Shown here: positions 19,120 through 24,993 of the stretch, piece by piece | Numbering within the stretch: the first letter of the stretch is position 1 | Layout: each line of letters starts with the position of its first letter | Assembly (NCBI GenBank): GCA_020717845.1 | Contig: DYDG01000013.1 | Span: 1-41,043, forward strand | DNA from: Marinifilum sp. | GTDB lineage: Bacteria > UBA9089 > CG2-30-40-21 | DNA: 41,043 nucleotides | Reading direction: 5' to 3' | Position numbers and translations under genes: made by a program | Notes under the pieces: model-generated | Database searches by the model: none | What the model was told of the DNA's origin: nothing | The model's input: only the letters and a program-made list of their open reading frames with translations

Positions 19120-20004
19120 ATGGCAGCAATAGTAATTAATGGTAAAGAGGTAGCACAGCAGATACAGGAGGAGCTGGTTGATAAAGTTATCGAATTAAAG
19201 GCAGAGGGTATAGTGCCGCGACTGGCTACCCTTCTTATTGGTGAAGATCCTGCTTCTCAGGTTTATATCGGTCAAAAACGAAAAGCCTGTGACAAACTGG
19301 GTATAATCTCAGACCATCAAACCCTTTCAGCAAAGATCACTGAGGCAGAGTTGTTATCCATTATCGATGGGTTGAACAATGATCCAGAGGTAAACGGTAT
19401 CCTGGTGCAGCTTCCTGTGCCAGAACATATCAATTCTGTTAAAATCCTGGATGCTATCTCTCCCCAAAAGGATGTAGATGGATTCCATCCCTTTAATGTA
19501 GGGAAATTTTTTACAGAAAAGTCCTTTTCTGATATGGTTGACAAGGGATTGTTCCTTCCCTGTACCCCGTATGGGATTATGGAGTTATTAAAAAGATATG
19601 ATATACCCATAAAGGGTGCAGATGTTGTTGTTGTTGGACGAAGCAATATTGTGGGTAAGCCTATTACTATGCTTTTACTCGCTGCGGATGCTACAGTTAC
19701 TGTGTGTCATAGCAGGACAAAGGATTTGAGAGAGGTTTGCCGAAGGGCTGATATTATTGTTGCTGCTATTGGGAAGCCAAAGTTTGTTACTGAAGATATG
19801 GTTAAAGAGGGTGCGGTTGTCATTGATGTTGGTGTTAATAGATTGCCTGAGGGGTTAGTGGGTGATGTTGATTATGCCAATGTTTCTCAGAAGGCTTTAG
19901 CAATTACCCCTGTCCCTGGCGGTGTTGGACCAATGACGATTACTATGTTGATGGCAAATACAATCATGGCAGCTAAGAATCAGTCAATGGGTAATAAGGA
20001 GTAA
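19120..20004 (+). CDS. folD: Methylenetetrahydrofolate dehydrogenase/cyclohydrolase
   Basis: A bifunctional NADP-dependent dehydrogenase and cyclohydrolase of one-carbon metabolism. 294 residues, standard. Motifs: YIGQKRKACDKLGI near 50 with the catalytic Tyr and Lys, VQLPVPEHIN, PQKDVDGFHPFNVGK, PCTPYGIMELL, the nucleotide loop VVVGRSNIVGKP and the C-terminal PVPGGVGPMTITML. AAGGAGGAG lies 10 nt before the ATG. The S1-repeat gene begins 5 nt after the stop and is probably co-transcribed. Confidence 0.97.
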   Translation: MAAIVINGKEVAQQIQEELVDKVIELKAEGIVPRLATLLIGEDPASQVYIGQKRKACDKLGIISDHQTLSAKITEAELLSIIDGLNNDPEVNGILVQLPVPEHINSVKILDAISPQKDVDGFHPFNVGKFFTEKSFSDMVDKGLFLPCTPYGIMELLKRYDIPIKGADVVVVGRSNIVGKPITMLLLAADATVTVCHSRTKDLREVCRRADIIVAAIGKPKFVTEDMVKEGAVVIDVGVNRLPEGLVGDVDYANVSQKALAITPVPGGVGPMTITMLMANTIMAAKNQSMGNKE

Positions 20005-20008
20005 ATTG

Positions 20009-21379
20009 ATGACTATAATAGTGCATGACCTAATTGATCGTGTTATCGAAAGAACAAAGCAAGAGATTATCTCTCATGAACAACACGAAAAGGCTCAAAA
20101 ACAAGAGAAAATAACTGAGCCAGAGCTTGAGCAAGCAGAAGAATCAAAGCAGCCAGAGATGGTTGTAGAGATTGAAGAGCAGGAAGAACAGGAAAAGCAT
20201 GAAGCGAAAGAAGAGCAAGAAAAAATTGAGACGATTGATCAGGATTATGAGATGCAGGGGATTGAGGAAGGGATGCTTGTTTCTGGGGTAGTAGTAAAGA
20301 TTGATAAGGAAGAGGTTTTGGTCTCTATCCCTGGGTGTAAGTCAGAAGGGGTAATCCCTTTGAACGAGTTATCCAACAAAGCCTTTTCTTTGCCAGAAGA
20401 GGTGGTAAGTATAGGACAAACTGTCAAGGTATATATCCTGGCTGTTGAAGGAAGTGAAGGGAATCCTATCCTTTCTAAGCGGCAGGCAGATATGGAAGAC
20501 GACTGGGCAAGGATAATAAAATCATACGAAACCGGTGAAATACTTTCTGGCAGAGTAATCAATAAAACCAGGGGTGGATTGATTGTTGATATTGGCATGG
20601 CTGGATTTGTCCCATTTTCTCAGATAGACATAAATCGGCCTGTTGATTTAAACAGCTATCTGGGAAAGACCTTAAGGGTAAGGATCATAGAGTTGAATAG
20701 AGAGGAGAATACTATTGTCCTCTCTCAAAGACAGGTTTTAGAGGAAGAGTATAATCAAAAGAAGAAGACATTTTTTGATTCCTTTGTTGAAGGCATGGTA
20801 TGTGATGGTGTTGTCTCTAAGATAGCAGGCTTTGGAGCCTTTATTGACCTTGGAGGAATAGACGGTCTGGTGCATCTGTCAGAAATATCATGGACAAGGA
20901 TTAAACATCCGAAAGATGTGCTAAAACAGGGTGACAGGGTTAAGGTTGTGATATTAAAGATTGATAAGGATAACCGCAAGCTATCCTTAAGCATGAAACA
21001 GGCAATACCTGACCCATGGCAGGCTGCTGCTGAAAAGTATAATATTGGTGATGTTGTCTCTGGAGATGTTGTGAATTTTTTAAAGAATATTGCCTTTGTC
21101 CGATTAGAGGATGGCATAGAAGGGATATTACCTATCAGTGAGATATCCATAAAAAGGATAGCTTCGCCGTCTGAGGCATTGTCTGATGGGCAAAGGATAA
21201 CAGCTAAGGTTATAGATATTAATTTTGCTCAGCGAAAAATAGTTTTGAGCATTAAACAAATAATGTATGCAGCAGAAGAGAATACAGTCAGTGATTTTCT
21301 AAAAAACCAGAAGAATTCCTGCGGCATGACACTCGGTGATATGTTTAAGGATAAGTTCGAGGGATTGATGGCAAAGTGA
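20009..21379 (+). CDS. S1 RNA-binding repeat protein (ribosomal protein S1-like)
   Basis: 456 residues from the ATG at 20009 (AAGGAG 7 nt upstream, inside the end of folD). A Glu/Gln/Lys-rich, probably coiled-coil N-terminus (about 20-80) precedes four S1 domains starting at about 90 (EGMLVSGVVVKIDKEEVLVSI), 170 (TGEILSGRVINKTRGGLIVDI), 258 (EGMVCDGVVSKIAGFGAFIDL) and 343 (IGDVVSGDVVNFLKN). The third is the most canonical (GLVHLSEISW). Four domains and this length fit the short S1 or Tex-like RNA-binding proteins of many bacteria; it likely helps translation initiation or mRNA handling. It may be the organism's rpsA, which I cannot confirm. Confidence 0.88.
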   Translation: MTIIVHDLIDRVIERTKQEIISHEQHEKAQKQEKITEPELEQAEESKQPEMVVEIEEQEEQEKHEAKEEQEKIETIDQDYEMQGIEEGMLVSGVVVKIDKEEVLVSIPGCKSEGVIPLNELSNKAFSLPEEVVSIGQTVKVYILAVEGSEGNPILSKRQADMEDDWARIIKSYETGEILSGRVINKTRGGLIVDIGMAGFVPFSQIDINRPVDLNSYLGKTLRVRIIELNREENTIVLSQRQVLEEEYNQKKKTFFDSFVEGMVCDGVVSKIAGFGAFIDLGGIDGLVHLSEISWTRIKHPKDVLKQGDRVKVVILKIDKDNRKLSLSMKQAIPDPWQAAAEKYNIGDVVSGDVVNFLKNIAFVRLEDGIEGILPISEISIKRIASPSEALSDGQRITAKVIDINFAQRKIVLSIKQIMYAAEENTVSDFLKNQKNSCGMTLGDMFKDKFEGLMAK

Positions 21380-21408
21380 AAACTATCCAACCTGTTGTTT
21401 GCAGATGT

Positions 21409-21439
21409 GATAGGATGCTGCCTGTGTGTGGTGCGGAAA
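21409..21439 (+). repeat. Interspersed repeat, second copy
   Basis: Matches 17664-17694 at about 28 of 31 positions (GATAGGATG, TGCC, GTGTGTGGTGCGG shared). Both copies lie in gaps between plus-strand genes. The remaining gap before crcB shows no fluoride-riboswitch motif. Confidence 0.7.
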
Positions 21440-21519
21440 TAGAAAAGTGGTGGAGATGCAGAGCACAGTGTGGGAATGATAGAGTGGTGTGAGACGTGTT
21501 TGGAAAGGAGTCTCAAAAG

Positions 21520-21903
21520 GTGAGCAAATTGTTTCTAATTGGCATTGGCGGTTTCATTGGTTCAGTCCTTCGGTATCTGGTTAGCGGCTATGTCCAGCAA
21601 ATAACGAAAAGCGTCGAGTTTCCCTATGGCACACTTATGGTCAATCTCATAGGTTGTGGTCTCATCGGTTTCCTTTCACAATTGGCAGATACACGCGGAG
21701 TTTTCACTGCTGAGTCACGCTCCTTTGTATTCATCGGACTTTTGGGCGGCTTTACCACTTTCTCAGCCTTTGGCAATGAAACTATGAACCTTCTCAGCGA
21801 TGGGGAAAACTTTTTCGCCCTCGCTAACATCGCTGCCCATATTGTGCTTGGCCTTGGCGCAGTCTGGATTGGCCGCACAGCAGCTTATCTGATTTGGAGG
21901 TAA
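21520..21903 (+). CDS. crcB: Fluoride channel CrcB/Fluc
   Basis: A small inner-membrane fluoride exporter that works as an antiparallel dimer. 127 residues from the GTG at 21520 (AAAGGAG 9 nt upstream). Motifs: GGFIGSVLRYL, YGTLMVNLIGC with the conserved Asn, and GLLGGFTTFSAFGNE, the family's pore-lining stretch; four helices. A DUF190 gene follows by 3 nt, a known pairing. Codon third positions look more GC-rich (for example CTCGCTAACATCGCTGCC) than in neighbours, which hints at transfer. Confidence 0.95.
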   Translation: MSKLFLIGIGGFIGSVLRYLVSGYVQQITKSVEFPYGTLMVNLIGCGLIGFLSQLADTRGVFTAESRSFVFIGLLGGFTTFSAFGNETMNLLSDGENFFALANIAAHIVLGLGAVWIGRTAAYLIWR

Positions 21904-21906
21904 AGC

Positions 21907-22254
21907 ATGGTACTTCCTGAAAACGGTTATTTACTTCGTATCTTCATCGGTGAAAGCGATAAGCACGCTGGCAAGCCACTGTATGAGTGGATAGTCATTC
22001 AAGCCCGCGAACAGGGTTTAGCAGGAGCGACAGTATTACGCGGCATGATGGGGTTTGGTGCAAACAGCCGCATTATTCACACCTTCAAAATTGAACGACT
22101 CTCAGAAGATTTACCTATCATTATTGAACTTGTAGATACCCTCGAGAAGCTGGAGAAGTTTCTTGCCTTCATAGATGACAAAATACACGCTGGGCTGGCA
22201 ACTCTTGAAAAGGCACAGGTTCGCTTTTATCGAAGCGGTAAATCGAGTCCATAG
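21907..22254 (+). CDS. DUF190 (PII-like) protein paired with CrcB
   Basis: 115 residues with the DUF190 layout: LLRIFIGESDKHAGKPLYEWIV, then GLAGATVLRGMMGFGANSRIIHT and PIIIELVDTLEKLEKFL. The family has a PII-like ferredoxin fold and is often next to crcB; a regulatory or sensing role in fluoride resistance is inferred from that pairing. Starts 3 nt after crcB in the same operon and shares its base composition. Confidence 0.92.
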   Translation: MVLPENGYLLRIFIGESDKHAGKPLYEWIVIQAREQGLAGATVLRGMMGFGANSRIIHTFKIERLSEDLPIIIELVDTLEKLEKFLAFIDDKIHAGLATLEKAQVRFYRSGKSSP

Positions 22255-22388
22255 GGTGACACAACGTATTAGGAATTTGCATGGAGTGGTGCGTTTTAGT
22301 TAGACATCACCAAATCTTGAGCAAAAGGCTTAAAATCTGAAAAATCACAACACTTCAGTTATTGTCGTTCCCTCGTCCTTGTCGTACG

Positions 22389-22434
22389 AGCTCGACAGGC
22401 TGTTATGGAATAAGAATTTGATGCGAGAAACACC
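22389..22434 (-). repeat. Interspersed repeat, copy 2 (inverted)
   Basis: Reverse complement of 4820-4864 with few mismatches. A partial plus-oriented copy of the core lies at 22499-22518, so the two form an inverted pair here. The whole gap 22255-22665 has no credible gene; it holds these repeats and the possible attC at 22537-22632. Confidence 0.7.
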
Positions 22435-22536
22435 CAATATGTGGGGTTAAGCTTGCTACCGTCTGATATATATGGTATGTCGATGCTGTTGATTTTGCAT
22501 TCCGTAACAGCCTGTCGATATAAGAATAAGGAAATC

Positions 22537-22632
22537 GGACAACAAGGTGTTGCACGGAATGGTGTCCATGCGACGTCGGTTGGCAATTCGGGAGTCACGG
22601 AGAGGCCGCTATCGATGAGCTAATCGTTAGTC
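22537..22632 (+). other. Possible degenerate attC site 1
   Basis: R''-like GGACAAC (22537-22543) and R'-like GTTAGTC (22626-22632) bracket 82 nt; AACAAGGTGTTGCACGG after R'' resembles classical attC left arms. Pairing of the inner arms is poor, so this is the weakest of the listed sites. Confidence 0.35.
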
Positions 22633-22665
22633 CAAACGAGAAAATTCTTGACTATGGAGGTTACC

Positions 22666-22863
22666 ATGACAACAGTTACAATTGCTTTGTCAGACGAACG
22701 GTCATCAAAGTTGAAAGAGCTGGCAACCAGTTTTGGCGTCTCATCAGAAGAATTGGTACGCGTGAGCATTGAGGAATTACTTGCACAGCCTGAAAAAGCG
22801 TTCAAACAAGCCACAGATTATGTGCTCAGAAAAAATGCTGACCTTTACAGGCGGTTGGTTTAA
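22666..22863 (+). CDS. Ribbon-helix-helix-type antitoxin (Doc partner)
   Basis: 65 residues from the ATG at 22666 (TGGAGG 5 nt upstream). The sequence TTVTIALSDERSSKLKELA, then VSSEELVRVSIEELLAQPE, fits a short ribbon-helix-helix DNA-binding antitoxin with a C-terminal tail (ATDYVLRKNADLYRRLV) that would neutralise the toxin. The stop overlaps the start of the Doc-like gene (TAATG), a classic antitoxin-toxin arrangement. The toxin is truncated, so the antitoxin may now act only as a DNA-binding protein. Confidence 0.8.
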   Translation: MTTVTIALSDERSSKLKELATSFGVSSEELVRVSIEELLAQPEKAFKQATDYVLRKNADLYRRLV

Positions 22864-23039
22864 TGCGTTATCTTACTCTCAATGAGGCATTTGAACTCCA
22901 TCACTACCTCATAGAACAGTATGGTGGTTCGAAAGGTATTCATGATTTAGGTGCATTGAAGTCAGCTTTAGCTCAGCCCCGGATGACATTTGGTGGAGAA
23001 GACCTTTATCCGACAATTGTTGAAAAAGCGAGGGTATAA
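22863..23039 (+). pseudogene. doc: Truncated Doc (death-on-curing, Fic-fold) toxin
   Basis: 58 codons: MRYLTLNEAFELHHYLIEQYGG, then IHDLGALKSALAQPRMTFGGEDLYPTIVEKA, all matching the N-terminal half of Doc proteins (about 125 residues). It stops at ARV before the Fic catalytic motif (HxFxxGNKR), which is absent. The module should therefore be inactive as a kinase toxin. The break lies about 20 nt before the possible attC at 23059. Confidence 0.85.
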
Positions 23040-23058
23040 TCAGGGTCAAACCTTGAAA

Positions 23059-23115
23059 GCTGAACAGTTCTTGAGCGGACGGCAAAACCTCCGCTGCTGA
23101 TTTTTAGTATTAGGC
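23059..23115 (+). other. Possible attC site 2 (degenerate)
   Basis: R''-like GCTGAAC (23059-23065), inner stem AGCGGA/TCCGCT (23074-23079, 23090-23095) and R'-like ATTAGGC (23109-23115; A replaces the G). The inner TTGAGCGGACGGC resembles classical attC arms. The homology between the starts of units 2 and 3 begins exactly at the crossover point 23110. Confidence 0.45.
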
Positions 23116-23182
23116 CTTTTGCGTAAGATATTACTTAGGCGTAAGAAAGCACTCAATCTTGAGAAAACAAGCAGGTATGAAG
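23110..23182 (+). repeat. Cassette 5' leader repeat, copy 1
   Basis: About 72 nt that match 24005-24075 at roughly three quarters of positions (shared TTAG, AATATTACT/GATATTACT, AGGCG, AAGAAAG). Both copies start at an attC crossover point, so two cassettes share a leader. Confidence 0.65.
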
Positions 23183-23255
23183 AAATTTAGTGGCATACCT
23201 TGAATATGGAAAACAAACTATCTGAATTCTATATTCAAGGTGCGACACTAAATTT
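23183..23255 (+). repeat. 27-nt inverted repeat before the PIN gene
   Basis: Arms 23183-23209 and 23229-23255 are complementary apart from about four positions, with a 19-nt loop. The hairpin ends 18 nt before the PIN ATG. It could be an operator or mRNA structure for the module; it is too small to be an insertion sequence. Confidence 0.7.
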
Positions 23256-23272
23256 AACATAAGGTATTGCCA

Positions 23273-23761
23273 ATGAAAAAGAAAGTATATATTGAAACAT
23301 CAATAGTGAGCTATTTGATGGGAAGATCATCTATAAATCTGATTGTTGCAGCGTGGCAGAACTTGACGATAGAATGGTGGGAAAAACGACGGAATGTGTT
23401 TGATCTTTATACCTCAGAGCTGGTGATTGAAGAAGCAACTCGTGGAGACATGGAAGCTGCTCAAAAAAGGCTGAAGGCTCTGGAGGGAATACCCTTACTA
23501 AAACTCACTGAGCCTGTGGTTAAATTATCCCAAAAGCTTATTGCTAACGGAGCGTTGCCATCAAAAGCTATAAACGATGCTGTTCATATTGCACTTGCAG
23601 CAGTTCACGGTATTGATTATCTATTAACATGGAACTGTAGACATATTGATAATGCGGAAATAAAGCCATTGGTTCGGGCAATAATAATTTCCGAGGAGTA
23701 TAAGTATCCTGAGATATGTACTCCACAAGAACTTCTTGGAGGTAAGACAGATGAAGAATGA
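23273..23761 (+). CDS. PIN-domain toxin (VapC-like)
   Basis: 162 residues from the ATG at 23273. A PIN-fold RNase is suggested by the N-terminal KVYIETSIVSYLMGR, which in this subfamily has Glu where many PIN proteins have Asp, by SELVIEEATRGD in the middle and by SKAINDAVHIALAAVHGIDYLLTWNCRHIDNA with the later acidic site. Length is that of the longer VapC-like group. Unlike the Doc, MazF and HepT genes of this array it is full length. The partner gene starts 11 nt before its stop. Confidence 0.88.
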   Translation: MKKKVYIETSIVSYLMGRSSINLIVAAWQNLTIEWWEKRRNVFDLYTSELVIEEATRGDMEAAQKRLKALEGIPLLKLTEPVVKLSQKLIANGALPSKAINDAVHIALAAVHGIDYLLTWNCRHIDNAEIKPLVRAIIISEEYKYPEICTPQELLGGKTDEE

Positions 23762-23996
23762 AATATTGGAAGAACTCTGGCAAGCAAAGGATGCAGTTGC
23801 TAAGGAATATGGATATGATATTGATAACCTTGTAAAGGGATTGAGAGAAAAAGAAAAATTTGAGAAAAATAGAGTAATCAATTTGAATACAAAGCATATA
23901 AGAGGAACAAAGGATATTTCAAAAAAAGAGGTAGATAAATTGTCTAACAAAATCGCTGAAGCTAATCAAAACCACAGAGCGGTTTTAGCAGCTTAG
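23751..23996 (+). CDS. Antitoxin-like partner of the PIN protein
   Basis: 81 residues from the ATG at 23751 (GGAGG 8 nt upstream, inside the PIN gene). The N-terminal MKNEILEELWQAKDAVAKEYGYDIDNLVKGLREKEK is typical of small proteins encoded just after PIN genes of this group. The last 55 nt of coding overlap the attC site 23942-24010, so the protein's C-terminus (KIAEANQNHRAVLAA) is partly shaped by recombination-site sequence. Confidence 0.8.
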   Translation: MKNEILEELWQAKDAVAKEYGYDIDNLVKGLREKEKFEKNRVINLNTKHIRGTKDISKKEVDKLSNKIAEANQNHRAVLAA

Positions 23997-24010
23997 ATCA
24001 ATTGTTAGCC
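23942..24010 (+). other. attC-like site 3
   Basis: R'' GTCTAAC (23942-23948, fits RYYYAAC) and R' GTTAGCC (24004-24010). Arms pair as CTAACAA with its complement, then an unpaired spacer, then AAGCT and AAAACC/GGTTTT, with a 7-nt ACAGAGC loop. The left arm TCTAACAAAATCGCTGAAGC closely resembles classical 59-base elements. It overlaps the end of the antitoxin gene. Confidence 0.75.
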
Positions 24011-24075
24011 TCTTGTGTAAAATATTACTCAGGCGGAAGAAAGTACTTGAGGCTGGAAAACAACTATGCATAAGG
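24005..24075 (+). repeat. Cassette 5' leader repeat, copy 2
   Basis: Second copy of 23110-23182, starting at the TT of R' GTTAGCC. The gap 24001-24350 otherwise holds the inverted repeat 24114-24252 and no gene. Confidence 0.65.
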
Positions 24076-24113
24076 TAGTAAATGGGCGTAAGAAAACAGT
24101 CAAACGTAAGAAA

Positions 24114-24252
24114 AGGTGACAGTTTATACAACATTCTGCTAATCAAGAGGATATAAATAAAATATGCACGTTTAGGTTTCTCTGCTCTATGTCTTGGGTA
24201 ATATTTAATCTACAACTGGCAGAAAGACAATAAGTTATATAAACTGTCACCT
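24114..24252 (+). repeat. Inverted repeat unit (possible MITE)
   Basis: AGGTGACAGTTTATACAAC (24114-24132) and its near-exact complement at 24234-24252 flank about 100 nt without an ORF. Terminal inverted repeats around a short non-coding core fit a miniature element; no target-site duplication is evident. Confidence 0.6.
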
Positions 24253-24350
24253 TTACCCAGTCCTTCGCTATCGCTCAGGACTTCTTTTATGCTGGAACCG
24301 TTATCGGAACTCGCTTGTATATAGAAAGTAAGAAATAGAGAGGTGAAATT

Positions 24351-24545
24351 ATGACTGCGAAAGAGTTGTTTTTTAACGAAATTAAGAAGATTCTTGAACC
24401 ATTGTTTGAGGAAGTGTTGGACTTTATACATTTTTTAGAGACAAAAACTTTGGGACAAAAAATGGAAACAGCAATTGCAAGTGAGTCATCTTTGAAGAAG
24501 GACTGGCTAAAACCAGAGGAGGATATAGCATGGCAAGATTTATAA
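24351..24545 (+). CDS. DUF2281-like antitoxin
   Basis: 64 residues: ILEPLFEEVLDFIHFLETKTL followed by a polar tail (WLKPEEDIAWQDL). This short helical layout matches DUF2281-type antitoxins encoded just before PemK/MazF-like toxins. GAGAGGTG precedes the ATG. Its end overlaps the toxin start by 16 nt. The toxin is truncated, so its original role is probably lost. Confidence 0.72.
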   Translation: MTAKELFFNEIKKILEPLFEEVLDFIHFLETKTLGQKMETAIASESSLKKDWLKPEEDIAWQDL

Positions 24546-24676
24546 AAGGTGGTGTTGTAGTCGTCCCTTTCCCTTTTTCTGATTTGACACAAACAAAAAG
24601 AAGACCTGCGTTAGTTATTGCGGAATTAGAAGGAGATGATATAATCTTATGTCAGATAACCAGTCAGTGGGTTTAG
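24530..24676 (+). pseudogene. Truncated PemK/MazF-like toxin
   Basis: 48 codons: FIKGGVVVVPFPFSDLTQTK, then RRPALVIAELEGDDIILCQITSQ, the N-terminal half of a PemK/MazF-like endoribonuclease (about 110 residues). The frame ends WV-stop immediately after ITSQ, where the protein normally continues. The 3' half is missing and the sequence runs into a DUF2283 gene. GAGGAGGATATAGC is the ribosome site within the antitoxin gene. Confidence 0.85.
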
Positions 24677-24861
24677 GTGCAAAACACTTATGGTTTGACT
24701 TTGATGAAAAAGCGGATGTTTTATATGTAAGTTTAGAGCGACCTCAAAAGGCAACTGATACAGATATATTAGAGGCTGGCACATTCTTGCGGCTTCGAGG
24801 CAAAAGAGTAGTTGGAATAACTATAACAAATGTGAGTAAGAAATTTAAACCAGAATTTTGA
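24649..24861 (+). CDS. DUF2283 domain protein
   Basis: 70 residues. LWFDFDEKADVLYVSLERP and KRVVGITITNVSKKF are the DUF2283 signature (DxExADxLYI, then VVGIxIxNxS). Function unknown; often near toxin-antitoxin genes. The N-terminal MSDNQSVGLGA is coded by the end of the truncated toxin in another frame, so the native start was probably lost or is the GTG at 24667-24668; the start is uncertain. The junction suggests a deletion that joined toxin and DUF2283 genes. Confidence 0.75.
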   Translation: MSDNQSVGLGAKHLWFDFDEKADVLYVSLERPQKATDTDILEAGTFLRLRGKRVVGITITNVSKKFKPEF

Positions 24862-24878
24862 ATTATAGACCCGTAACA

Positions 24879-24944
24879 GCAGATAATAGCGTGTTCACGA
24901 AATTGCTTTCAGCAACTTCGCAAATACGCAAAACCGTTATCTGC
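24879..24944 (+). other. attC-like site 4
   Basis: Outer arms GCAGATAA (24879-24886) and TTATCTGC (24937-24944) pair perfectly; R' GTTATCT is 24936-24942. After an unpaired spacer (longer on the right, CCGTTTTGC type) the inner arms GCGT..TT..CGAA.TTGC pair to a TTTCA loop (24907-24911). Unpaired central spacer and extrahelical bases are attC hallmarks. Confidence 0.75.
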
Positions 24945-24993
24945 AATAGAAACTGTTTTTTGAAAAATGGTAATAAATGGGAGAATTTTACAT

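Noticed and set aside
21380-21519. Fluoride riboswitch before crcB
   Set aside because: The conserved crcB-motif elements are not present; the gap holds an interspersed repeat instead.
22258-22305. Possible attC after the DUF190 gene (ACACAAC ... GTTAGAC)
   Set aside because: The boxes fit loosely, but there is no complementary inner arm.
23183-23255. Insertion sequence ends
   Set aside because: The inverted arms are only 19 nt apart, with no room for a transposase and no visible target duplication; treated as a hairpin.
24234-24306. Possible further attC ending at GTTATCG (24300-24306) with an AGTCCT/AGGACT stem
   Set aside because: The inner stem is real, but the outer arms and R'' do not pair convincingly, and the left arm belongs to the inverted repeat 24114-24252. 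If real it would split the third unit.
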